Shown piece after piece: positions 46,826 to 58,029 of a stretch of 64,000 nt of DNA. Positions within the stretch are counted from its first letter, which is position 1, and every line of letters starts with the position of its first letter. Made by a program: the position numbers and the translations under genes. The notes beneath the pieces were generated by a model. The model made no database searches. It was not told the DNA's origin and was given only the letters and a program-made list of their open reading frames with translations. Origin of the DNA: Aspidapion aeneum (taxonomy: Eukaryota > Arthropoda > Insecta > Coleoptera > Brentidae); contig OY755039.1 of the NCBI GenBank assembly GCA_963576565.1, positions 141,181,369-141,245,368 on the forward strand. The letters run 5' to 3'.

Positions 46826-49800
46826 TAAAACTTGCAGTCTTTTTCATTTCCTCCATGGGAGAAATACTTGGACTGTCATAGTTCAGACTTTTGACAAAGT
46901 TGTTGATAAGAAACGTACACGAGCCGTTCCGCATGCTGTATGACGTCACGAGGCGAGTAGATCCTGGCGAACCGGATTTCCTTTATTTCACGTCGACCGT
47001 TGTCATGTGTCGATGGGTTATGCGTTTGTAACGCGATGAAGCTGCCCCTGCCTCGACTCGATTGCATATTGCATGTTACCACTTTCGTTTATGGATATGC
47101 GTGGAAGGACACCCTCTATATAAAACACTTTAAAACCCAGAAAAAATACTGACTGACTGATTTAACGCTGATGATGATGTTATCTCTCATAATCTTCGTA
47201 GTGGAACTATCAATCATCAAAGGAGCATAAAACTTGACACTTGCAGCCTTTTTCATTTTCTCCATGGGAGAAATAATTGGACTGTCGTAATTCAGACTTT
47301 TGACAAAGTTGTTGATGAGAAACGTACACGATCCGTTCCACATGCTGTATGACGTCACGAAGCGAGGCGAGTAGATTCTGGCGAACCAGATTTCCTTAAT
47401 TTCGCGTTGACCGTGTCGTCATGTGTCGATGGGTTACGCGTTTATACTGCGATGAACGTTCCTTGCCTCGACTCGATTGCATATTGCATGTTACCACTTT
47501 CGTTTATGGATATGCGTGGTGGGATACCCTGTATATAAAACACTTTAAAACCCAGAAAAAAATACTTACAAACGCTGATGATGATGTTATCTCTCATAAT
47601 CTTCGTCGTGGAACTATCAATCATCAAAGGAGCATAAAACTTGACACTTGCAGTCTTTTTCATTTCCTCCATGGGAGAAATACTTGGGCTGTCATAGTTC
47701 AGGCTTCTGACAAAGTTGTTGATGAGAAACGTACACGAGCCTTGCCACATGCTATATGACGTCACGAAGCGAGGCGAGTAGATCCTGGCGAAAAAGATTT
47801 CCTTGATTTCGCGTCGACCGTTGTCATGTGTCAGTTTTACGATGTTCATACGTCCACTAACTTGTCAATGGGTTATGCGTTGATAACGCGATGAAGCTGC
47901 CTTTGCCTCGACTCGATTGCATATTGCATGTTACCACTTTCGTTTATGGATATGCGTAGCGGGACACCCTGTATATAAAACACTTTAAAACCCAGAAAAA
48001 ATACTTACAAACGCTGATGATGATGTCAAACGCTGATGATGATGTTATCTCTCATAATCTTCGTAGTGGAACTATCAATCATCAAAGGAGCATAAAACTT
48101 GACACTTGCAGTCTTTTTCATTTTCTCCATGGGAGAAATAATTGGACTGTCGTAATTCAGACTTTTGACAAAGTTGTTGATGAGAAACGTACACGATCCG
48201 TTCCATATGCTGTATGACGTCACGAAGCGAGGCGAGTAGATTCTGGCGAACCAGATTTACTTAATTTCGCGTTGATCGTGTCGTCATGTGTCGATGGGTT
48301 ACGCGTTTATACTGCGATGAACGTTCCTTGCCTCGACTCAATTGCATATTGCATGTTACCACTTTCGTTTATGGATATGCGTGGTGGGACACCCTGTATA
48401 TAAAACACTTTAAAACCCAGAAAAAAATACTTACAAACGCTGATGATGATGTTATCTCTCATAATCTTCGTCGTGGAACTATCAATCATCAAAGGAGCAT
48501 AAAACTTGACACTTGCAGTCTTTTTCATTTCCTCCATGGGAGAAATACTTGGGCTGTCATAGTTCAGGCTTCTGACAAAGTTGTTGATGAGAAACGTACA
48601 CGAGCCTTGCCACATGCTATATGACGTCACGAAGCGATGCGAGTAGATCCTGGCGAACCAGATTTCCTTGATTTCGCGTCGACCGTTGTCATGTGTCAGT
48701 TTTACGATGTTCATACGTCCACTAACTTGTCAATGGGTTATGCGTTGATAACGCGATGAAGGTGCCTTTGCCTCGACTCGATTGCATATTGCATGTTACC
48801 ACTTTCGTTTATGGATATGCGTAGCGGGACACCCTGTATATAAAACACTTTAAAACCCAGAAAAAATACTTACAAACGCTGATGATGATGTTATCTCTCA
48901 TAATCTTCGTAGTGGAACTATCAATCATCAAAGGAGCATAAAACTTGACACTTGCAGTCTTTTTCATTTTCTCCATGGGAGAAATAATTGGACTGTCGTA
49001 ATTCAGACTTTTGACAAAGTTGTTGATGAGAAACGTACACGATCCGTTCCACATGCTGTATGACGTCACGAAGCGAGGCGAGTAGATTCTGGCGAACCAG
49101 ATTTACTTAATTTCGCGTTGATCGTGTCGTCATGTGTCGATGGGTTACGCGTTTATACTGCGATGAACGTTCCTTGCCTCGACTCGATTGCATGTTACCA
49201 CTTTCGTTTATGGATATGCGTGGTGGGACACCCTGTATATAAAACACTTTAAAACCCAGAAAAAAATACTACAAACGCTGATGATGATGTTATCTCTCAT
49301 AATCTTCGTCGTGGAACTATCAATCATCAAAGGAGCATAAAACTTGACACTTGCAGTCTTTTTCATTTCCTCCATGGGAGAAATACTTGGGCTGTCATAG
49401 TTCAGGCTTCTGACAAAGTTGTTGATGAGAAACGTACACGAGCCTTGCCACATGCTATATGACGTCACGAAGCGAGGCGAGTAGATCCTGGCGAACCAGA
49501 TTTCCTTGATTTCGCGTCGACCGTTGTCATGTGTCAGTTTTACGATGTTCATACGTCCACTAACTTGTCAATGTCGATGAACGTTCCTTGCCTCGACTCG
49601 ATTGCATATTGCATGTTACCACTTTCGTTTATGGATATGCGTGGTGGGATACCCTGTATATAAAACACTTTAAAACCCAGAAAAAAATACTTACAAACGC
49701 TGATGATAATGTTATCTCTCATAATCTTCGTCGTGGAACTATCAATCATCAAAGGAGCATAAAACTTGACACTTGCAGTCTTTTTCATTTCCTCCATGGG

Positions 49801-50017
49801 AGAAATACTTGGACTGTCATAGTTCAGAGTTTTGACAAAGTTGTTGATGAGAAACGTACACGAGCCGTTCCACATGCTGTATGACGTCACAAATCGAGGC
49901 GAGTAGATCCTGGCGAACCAGATTTCCTTTATTTCATGTCGACCGTTGTCATGTGTCAGTTTTATGATGTTCATCCGGCCGCCCACTTGCTCATAACAGA
50001 TGAAATTTTGATCCACA
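46826..50017 (-). repeat. Eight-copy tandem array derived from one exon of the WD40-like gene
   Basis: The marker ctccatggga of the exon recurs at about 46851, 47261, 47668, 48126, 48532, 48971, 49371 and 49791, giving units of about 400-460 bp. Each complete unit holds most of the 323-bp exon, its donor region, a short stretch with ACACCCTGTATATA, and a GC-richer linker with gtttatggatatgcgt. The outer two units resemble the functional exon. The six inner units alternate between a form with attggactgtcgtaa and a form with cttgggctgtcatag, giving a dimer period of about 850 bp. Copies other than the rightmost lack the acceptor and the first residues of the exon. Open frames of 65-135 residues persist in most copies. 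Confidence 0.93.
49695..50017 (-). CDS. WD40-like protein, third visible exon (source of the tandem array)
   Basis: This exon has 323 bp, a long poly-T tract plus cag as acceptor and gtaagtatt as donor. It encodes 107 complete residues, starting VDQNFICYEQVGGRMNIIKL and ending MRDNIIISV. The phase is correct on both sides (AG+T in front, T+AC behind). I cannot assign a named domain; the content fits blades or a loop of a propeller. Of eight similar sequences in the array at 46.8-50.0 kb, only this one keeps the acceptor and the first part of the exon, so it is the functional exon. Confidence 0.78.
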
Positions 50018-50117
50018 CTGAAAAAAAAATTGGCAAAATTCATCATTTTTTATCTTCCTAGCTCATGTAGGAATGGCTTGGTCGATAGACAAGGTACGAG
50101 GGCTGTCTTTTATATTT

Positions 50118-51987
50118 TGCATATGAGCAAAATTATTTAAGAAAAGCCGGACCTGTTCCTCACCCCCTCCGATTTTCTTGATTATTTGTGCGAATATTAC
50201 CTACTTGGAGAATAGACAAAAGCCAAAATATTGACTTTCAAAAAAATGTATTGGCTAGGATATAGCCATATTTCTGTTTTTCATAAATTTTTTACATGAT
50301 TATGGGTATTTTCTATAATTCAGAAGTTTGTTGCAGTAAAATGTTGAAAATTGGTACATTGATGTAGAAGTGATCAGAGAACAAGAATGTGGTCAATAAT
50401 TTGACCTAGGACAAATTTCCACAAAAATGGTGGCCAAAACCCCTAAAATTTACAGAAAAATACCCATTTCTTGGGGAAACGTTGAAAAACAAATTTCTTT
50501 AAATTTTTTAAATGCGTCTTATAGATAAAGAATTAGCGAATCTAATGAGCATTTATTCATATTTTTCGGATAAATCGTTTAGGAAATACATTGTTTCAAA
50601 ATTGGAAGTTTTTTTTGTTCGCGGTAAAAATTGAGATTTTTCACTCAATAAGACAATCTTCGACTAATTTTGTGTGAGCGACACAGGTAGCTACTTAAAA
50701 AAAAAGTAAAAAATGCAAACCCGTCAAACGCACTTGGTGATTTAGCTATATTAGGCCAGTCATTAAAGCGAAAAAAAGACCCCCAGCTTGCAAAAGGTGT
50801 TGTCGTCGCGATATTGACATATGACATTGGAGTCCTAATAACAAATTTGAATTTTCGACATTGTGGGGGCCGCCCCCCCCCCGACATCTTGGATTTAGTG
50901 TGCACACACAGGGTTTTTTTTTAATTACTTGGTTACTGTACGTTTAAGAAAAGAAAGTTTTGAACAAAAGTTGAAGATGTTAAAATTCCCTACAAAAACG
51001 CTTTTATACATTTTTTGTCAGACGAGTGGTTTTTGAGTTATGACGCTAAACATTTCGCCTCTACTTTGGATTTTGACCAATTTTTTTTTAGTGCTGCTTA
51101 TTTTTGAGAAAATCTGTAATAATGTAAAATAAAGACCAACTAATAGCCTATAAAATAATATATCACTGAGTTCATATGGGTAGTATCCTTGCTGAGTTAC
51201 GAACCTGTAAGAAGTACACGCGTTTCCTATGTATTTCCATAGTATATGCAAAATAAACCGAAATTATTCAGTTTTATGTAATTTTCTAAAAAGGTAAGCA
51301 TTTTACAGAAAGTATGTAATAAACTTTATTGTAGAAAATTAAATTATCTTTTAAACGATGTATCACCTAAGTGGGCCAAGTCCACGGTTAGCACTTAATT
51401 GGCATCCATAGGCCATTTTATAGGCTATTAGTTGGTCTTTATTTTATGTTATAACAGATTTTCCCAAAAATAAGCAGTTTTCAAGTTAAAGGCCACTAAA
51501 TAAAAAACTGTTTAAAATCCAAAAAGGCGTAGAAATGCTTAGCGTCATAACTCGAAAACCATTCGTCTGACAAAAAACTTTACAATAGCGTTTTTGCAAG
51601 AAATTTTATTGTGTTCAACTTTTGTCTGAAACTTTATTTTCTAAAATGTGCAGGGACCAAGTAATTAAAAAAAAGGTTTTTGTGCACACTTAATCCAAGA
51701 CGGTGGGGGGAACCGCCTCACCCAAGTCGAAAACTTCAATTTTCTTTTAGAACTCCAATGTGAACAACATAATATGTTAAACTCGTGACTACCACTTTTT
51801 GCAAGCTGTCTTTTTTTCGATAACAAAAATTTATGAAAAACAGAAAAATGGCTATATCCTAGCCAATAAATTTTTTTGAAAGCCAAAATTTTGCTGTTGT
51901 CTATTCTCCAGGTAGGTAATATTCCCACAAAAAATCGGAGGGGGTGAGGGACAGGTCCGGCTTTTCTTAAATAATTTTGCTCAATAG
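50118..51987. mobile_element. 1.87-kb element with long inverted arms
   Basis: Left gagcaaaattatttaagaaa and agccggacctgttcctcacc; right the inverse ggtgagggacaggtccggct. Further inverse blocks around 'caatgtcatatg', 'tggatttagtgtgca' and 'gtgctaac' run to a centre near 51190-51300. Non-coding. A short relative is at 11870-12425. Confidence 0.85.
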
Positions 51988-52670
51988 GAACATAGAGGGC
52001 GACACTGATCGAATGTCGTTACTAAAACTTAGCATCAACCTTTATCTAACCTAAATTCAAAACGTCAGTGATACCTATAGTTTTATAGCTACGGTGAATT
52101 TTTTAAGTTAACAAAACAGTCGAAAAATGGAATTTAACTGAGAAAATTTTCAAGCTATAATTTTTTACAACTTTCGAAGGAAATTATCTCAACAAGAATG
52201 CCTTACCGAGTTGATTTCTGTTCTCGGTAATAAAGCACCACATCAGTCGAGAGTTTCTCGTTGTCATGGAGAACTCAATCGTGGACGGATTAGCCTTAGC
52301 GAAGATCCAATGCCAGGTGCACCAAAAATGGCAGTCACCCAGGAAAACATCGATGCTGTGCGCAAGCTCATTACGGAAGATCGACATGTGACATATCGCG
52401 AGATTGATTTGATTTTTGGATTGAGATTTAAAGACCTCAATCCAAAAAATTTTGCATGAAGAATTAGCAGTAAGAAAATTAGTTTATCGCTGGATACCGC
52501 ATCTTTTAACCGAAGAACAGAAAGAAGCTAGGGTCAATTGGTGTCAGAAAACGAAACTCGAACAACATTGACTCATATCAACCCGAAAATAAACGTCAGT
52601 CGTCTGTTTGGGTGCAGGTTATGTATAAACCATTGTTCTGGAACTATTTGTTTGCCGAAAATCATCGTTG

Positions 52671-54420
52671 CCCAGCAAACATGGATTACAAAAAAGTACT
52701 TTTTAAGCTGCTGCCCATAACGGCAAAGTACTAAGTACGAAGTACTTAATTCGTATTGATTTGGAACAACGGCCTGCATCAGGCAGCAAGTATATATTTT
52801 AGTACAAAAAACACTGTACTTTTAAAGTAATGCATTTTTTTTACTTCTTTGTACACAAAAGCATGTTCTTTTAAAGCAATGTATTTTCTTCGTATTTTTA
52901 GTAAATACAAAAAAAACTGCATTTTTATACATTTTTTAAAAAACCTGTACTTTTAAAGCATTGTATTTTATTAACTTTTTTAGTAGTACAAAGAAACTAT
53001 TTTTATTGTAAATATTGTAAGGACATTATACTTCACTCACGTCTCATATTTACGGAAAGAAATATTTGATCATTCCTTTTCATAACAAGACGCTAGCCCT
53101 ACCATGTTCCATAATCCTTGGAAATATCCTCATCTGACGCTAGCGCTACCAAGTCCACTTTCAATCCCTGACTTCGCATGCGCAGATCTACCAATATTAT
53201 TTACCTCATGTATTAGAATAGATGTACAGGGTGATTTTCACTTGAATGATTCTAACCACATGAAAATAGAAAGTTTCAAAAACCTAACCTAACGAAACCT
53301 AATCAGATCTAACCGAACCGAACCAAAGCAAACTAAACCAATATTTAAAAAAAAAAAAAAACTTTCTTGACTTCCTACCCGGGATCCTAGAGGATGTGAA
53401 TCCGAACCGGACCGTACCGAACCGAACCTATCCAAACCTAACCCTACCTAACTAAACCTAATTAGCAGTACGTGTTGTAGTTTAGTTTGGTTAGGTTAGG
53501 TTTGGTTCCGTTTAGTTAGGTTTGGTTTGGTTCGGTTCGGATTCACATCCTCTAGGATGAAAAAAATTATTGGTTCAGTTTCCTTTGGTTCGGTTCGGTT
53601 AGATTTGATTAGGTTTTGTTAGGTTAGGTTTTTGAAACTTTCTATTTTCATGTGGTTAGAATCATTCAAGTGAAAATCACCCTGTATTCATCTATTCTAA
53701 TACATGAGGTAAATAATATTGGTAGATCTGCGCATACGAAGTCAGGGATTGAAAGTGGACTTGGTAGCGCTAGCGTCAGATGAGGATATTTCCAAGGATT
53801 ATGGAACATTCCACATCAATTTAAAAATAAATAAAATCATTCACATTCTTAAGCTTGACATTCCTTAGTGTACCTGTAAAATGTTGACTAGTGTTTGCCA
53901 TCTAGTGGCAAGGACGGCAAACATCAACTTGTCAGTTTTTTTGTAAATATTTTATTTTCACAGTAAAATATTTAATATTTTTGTACTAAAATAAAGTATT
54001 TTAAAAGCAACTGTTTAAAAATACTTTTAAAATGTTTTTTCACTGTTATATTAAGTTTGCAGTAAAACTTTTAAACTTTTAATAATAAATTAAATGTACT
54101 TCTTCAAAATGTTATTAAAATGTTTTTTTTGTGAATATTTTATTTTCACAGTAAAATATTTAATTGTTTTGTACTAAAATAAAGTGCTTAAAAAGCAACT
54201 TTTTAAATATACTGCACTTGGCATTCTTCAAAATTAAAGTATAACTTTTCGTTGTATTAAAAATAAAGTACTAAAATGATGCATTTTTTGCACTTTTAAA
54301 TAATATGCAAATTAGACAATACAAAAATAATAAAAATAATGCACATCGTTGCCGATGCCAACAGTTGCCAGCAGTTAAAGTACAATATTAGTAAAGTACC
54401 AGCAGGTCGATGTTTGCTGG
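52671..54420. mobile_element. 1.75-kb DNA element with CCCAGCAAACAT ends
   Basis: CCCAGCAAACAT at the left is repeated inverted at the right. The sides are rich in aaagtactttt words and the middle carries the 700-bp palindrome at 53103-53809. It interrupts the mariner. No open frame of note. Confidence 0.75.
53103..53809. repeat. 700-bp palindrome with CCTAACC-type arms
   Basis: ATGTTCCATAATCCTTGGAA at the left is exactly inverted at the right end. The arms, about 330 bp each, include a block starting acagggtgattttcacttg and a run of aacctaacctaacg, aaccgaaccgaacc and tcctagaggatgtgaatccg. The single-arm version is found at 37650-37830. The CCTAA content recalls the insect telomere motif TTAGG but is degenerate and part of the element. 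Confidence 0.9.
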
Positions 54421-54984
54421 GTGAGCTTCAAAAAAACGAACCTCGAACGACGAATCCACCAAGACAATGCAAGTTCGCACAAAGGACCAAAAACCATTGA
54501 ATTTTTAACCCAACAAAACGTCTAATTGTTGGACCATCTTCCATACAGTCCCGACCTAAGTCTCTCTCTGTCACTCCGAAAATCAAGAATGGACTGCGTG
54601 GTCAAAGATTTCAGTCACCAGAGGAAGCAGTCGAAGCCTTCAAGAATTCAATTTTGACAGTACCAACAAACCAGTGGAATCACAGCTTTGACAACTGGTT
54701 TCAGCGCATGCAAAAGTACAATAATTTTTGTGTAGAATACTTCGAGAAACCAAAAAGTTATCTACTATTTTATTTCATCTGTATATGCAAAACTTAAAAA
54801 ACATGAACCTTTGTATTGTTTTCGATAAAAAAAAAATAAGGATAGGAAAAAATTGAGATAAGACGTAAATATTGTGCGTGCATTGATAAAAAAACCGGAA
54901 AGGCGGCAACCCTGAGGTTACCCCTTGTCTACGGTGCATTAAAGTTATATCTCACCTATATCTAAATTTTACTTCAATAATATT

Positions 54985-56440
54985 TTATTGTACTTGAAGT
55001 ACTTTTAATGTACTTGCAGTACTTTTAATGTACTTGAAGTACTTTTAATGTATGAAACTCGTAGACAATGATTGTGTAGAAATAAAATTTCGGACTTCCA
55101 TTGCCTTTATTTATTTTAAAACACGACGTTTCGGTTAGTAAGTATCTCTAACCGTTATCAAGGGTAAACTAAACCATCTAGTCTTTAGGCTACTACTTGG
55201 TGTGCAGTCAGGTGTGACGGCCCGCCCCCTTTTTTTGGATGTTCTTGTCAAACGATCAGACAGAAACATTCAAACCACTGTATATAGGAAACCTACACAC
55301 ACGGGACAGTACCTAAATTTTAAGTCTAATCATTCTGTTGCTACAAAACAAGGAGTTATAAGAAGTTTGTATTTAAGAGCCATAAATATTTGTAGTAATA
55401 ATTAAGAATTTACAACAGAAATTAACAACATTAAAAAGGACTTACAACAGAATGGTTATTCCGAGAAATTAATAAACTCAACGATATTTAAAATTAAAAA
55501 CAACCTAAATATACCAAATTCTCAAAATAATAATCCGTTAGGTGTTATTAACATTCCATATGTTCAAGGGATTTCAGAAAACACAAGACGAATAGCTAAA
55601 CACTATAATATAAAAACAGTATTTTCTTCGGGAAATACGATAAGAAGTTTTGTAACTAAAACAAAACCAGACAATCCTTCAAATAATAAGGAATGTATTT
55701 ACCAAATCCCGTGTGAGTGTGGCAAATCATATGTAGGTGAAACGAAACGCCCTCTTCAGGTTAGAGTAAATGAACATCTAAAAAGTACCCAATTAGGGGA
55801 TATTGAAAAATCCGGTTTAGCAGATCATGCATGGTCAAATGATCACAGGATTCAGTGGTCAGAAGCTAAAGTTTTACATAAGGAGTCGCATTGACGAAAA
55901 CGAAAGTTTATTGAAGCTGCGTTTATAATGCAGAATAAAGAAGTTTTCAGTCAACCAAGCACGGACATACCAAACATATGGAAACCACTCCTTAAGGAAA
56001 ACAGGCGTCTTAGGATTAAAAAAGAGGGCGTGTCGTCACACCTGACTGCACACCAAGTAGTATAAGTAGTAGCCTAAAGACTGGATTGTTTAGTTTACAC
56101 TTGATAACGGTTAGAGATACTTACTAACCGAAACATCGTGTTTTAAAATAAATAAAGACAATAGAAGTCCGAAATTTTATACCTACTTTTAATGTACTTG
56201 AAGTACTTTTAATTTAAGTACTTTTAATGTACTTGAAGTACTTCGAATGTACTTGAAGTACTTTGAATGTACTTGAAGTACTGTACTTGACAATATCAAG
56301 TACATTTCCAAGTACATTGTTAAAACTACTTCAAGTACCAAGTACAAGTACCGAATTATAGATGTACTTTAAGTACAGTACTTGAAGTACTTGTAAGTAC
56401 TTGAAGTATATTTTCAAGTACTGTACTTGAAGTACCTGAC
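54985..56440. repeat. AAGTAC-rich satellite, split by a Penelope-like element
   Basis: 54985-55055 and 56187-56440 consist of short imperfect repeats of tacttgaagtacttttaatg. The Penelope-like element sits between these two blocks, which are otherwise continuous in sequence type. Confidence 0.85.
55056..56186 (+). mobile_element. Penelope-like element with inverted terminal arms and GIY-YIG domain
   Basis: The + strand frames encode the end of the reverse transcriptase (DVLVKRSDRNIQTTVYRKPT and GQYLNFKSNHSVATKQGVIR), a linker, and a GIY-YIG-type endonuclease (YQIPCECGKSYVGETKRPLQ, then NEHLKSTQLGDIEKS). The terminus 55056-55220 recurs inverted at about 56025-56183, which is typical of Penelope elements with inverted terminal copies. 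Stop codons at 55402 and 55892 and the missing reverse transcriptase core show it is dead. Similar to 19722-20870. Confidence 0.9.
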
Positions 56441-56609
56441 AACTCTGCACTAGACCCACTTTCCTTATTTAAAATATAGGGGTAAAGTATACCCCTCGAA
56501 GGGGGTTCGTGCTACAAAAATTTCAAGATCAAAAACAAAAAACAAAATCGACGTGTCCGAGTGTTTCTCCAAATTCGCACTCATTTCGATGTTTGTGAAA
56601 CACCGTGTA

Positions 56610-56904
56610 TATAGTCCTTGCCATAGGCAGTTACACTTTTGTGAATATGACATGAAATAAACATATTTCCTAACCAGAATATATTAAGAAGTAAATATGT
56701 CATGTTGGTATAAAATTAAAGGTAAAACTGTCATTGCTTTTGGTTAAAAAAATGCCGACTGTAGATCAAAAAAAAAAACTGCACAGAAAAAAACAAATCA
56801 GACATGCCATTTTTCAAATTATTTTTGTTGCTGTCATTATGCATATGATAAATAAAGAGTTTGGAATGGTCACAAAAGTGTAACTGCCTATGGCAAGTAC
56901 TATA
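56610..56904. mobile_element. MITE family M2, copy 2
   Basis: TATAGTCCTTGCCATAGGC and gttacacttttgtga at the left, inverse at the right. It ends about 17 bp from the donor of the WD40-like exon at 56921-57050. Confidence 0.88.
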
Positions 56905-56920
56905 CCTGGTCTTTCCTTAC

Positions 56921-57050
56921 CTGTGTGATTTGACATCAAGAATATCATACTGACTGCTTTCAAAACCATTGTAGGAAAAAATTGACAGGCCTTTTGGGAA
57001 CCCGATCGCCAAGCACACGTCAACTTCGTCCCCGTTTGAACAGTCGTTAT
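56921..57050 (-). CDS. WD40-like protein, second visible exon
   Basis: This exon has 130 bp, a ttaatgtag acceptor and a gtaagg donor. It encodes 42 complete residues starting NDCSNGDEVDVCLAIGFPKG and including LSIFSY, which reads like another propeller blade. Both phases fit: the leading AT completes a TAT codon with the previous exon, and the trailing AG completes AGT with the next. A 295-bp MITE ends only about 17 bp beyond the donor inside the following intron, so little of the original intron remains next to the splice site. Confidence 0.72.
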
Positions 57051-57059
57051 CTACATTAA

Positions 57060-57790
57060 ACAAAATGTGACACATTTAAGTGTTGATCCTACATTTGACT
57101 GTGTGGAAAATGCGGTTTTCCGCACGCTCGTAGTATTTTTTTGCATCTGGTAATATTTTCATAAGTTCGTGGTAACACTGGTGTCCATTAGATCTTGGTT
57201 TCGAGTTACCCACAGAAAAATACGAGAGAAACAAAAACATTTTTAATACACGAGCACTAAAATTTATGTTTGATCTATAGAAAATTAATTTATTATGTTG
57301 TATGTGCCTGTAACAAAAAGAAATAAATGATTCTGATTCTGAAATATAAGCCACGTTTTTGACATTTGGTCATAAACAAAAAACACATTTTATGGACTCC
57401 TATCCTATCTAGATATAATAACTCAAAAACATTTTAAAAATCAAAGTTAAAATTTATAGATAGTAACAAAATCGTTGTATGAGCGAAATAACTCTTGGAC
57501 GCAATAAAAATGTCAAGAATATGGTAACTAATCAAAAACGTGTCTTGAATGATAACAAAAATGTAAAGTTTTTTTCTTTAAATTTGGCATGTTTTTGGAA
57601 ACTTTCAGCCATTTCATTAAAACATAACTTTATAGCTCTACTGCCTTTCTAAAAATATATGTATACATTTTTAATTAAAAATACAAAAATCAGCAAAAAG
57701 AACATGTGCCCTAATCTGCCTCCGTCAGTTAAAAGGCGGCAAGAGATAAAAGTGGCGTTTGGAGAAAAATAACTTCCAAGTTTTAACAAA
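57060..57790. other. Intron stretch without assigned exon
   Basis: A - strand frame at 57354-57079 ends HELMKILPDAKKYYERAENR then IFHTVKCRINT and looks coding-like, but it does not fit between the phase-matched exons and I do not recognise it. It could be a transposon remnant. Confidence 0.35.
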
Positions 57791-58029
57791 TATCTTAGAG
57801 CATAAATACTTGTTAAAAAAATCGAAAAGGAAACCAATCATAGCTTGCTTTGGAAATTGCAGATTTAAAATCGCAGACGCAAATTATCAAGTGCGCATGC
57901 GTGTGTTTTGACACGTAGCTGCTGTGTGGGTCGAAGCCATATTTGTTGTTTATTTACATTTTGCGGTGTTTCGCGTTTGTTGCGTAAAATTGTGTTTTTT
58001 TGACAATTGTTGCATTTTTATTAAACTTG

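Larger units (their letters stand above)
52127..54775 (+). mobile_element. Mariner element, split by a large insertion
   Basis: 52127-52670 encodes an N-terminal region with frame breaks (RRKLSQQECLTELISVLGNK, then VTQENIDAVRKLITEDRHVT). 54421-54775 gives the second catalytic block (HQDNASSHKGPKTIEFL), then DHLPYSPDLS and a degraded C-terminus. Between them, 52671-54420 is a separate element. Terminal inverted repeats were not identified, so the outer limits are approximate. Confidence 0.8.

Noticed and set aside
47442..47849. Independent small genes in the tandem array (open frames of 65-135 residues on both strands)
   Set aside because: The - strand frames are truncated copies of one exon of the WD40-like gene, lacking its acceptor; the + strand frames are their shadows.
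53270..53640. Internal telomere tract
   Set aside because: The TTAGG-like words are degenerate, mixed with CCGAACC, and symmetrical within a palindromic mobile element.
57079..57354. Extra exon of the WD40-like gene
   Set aside because: The exons at 62327 and 56921 already join in phase without it, and no convincing splice sites frame it.
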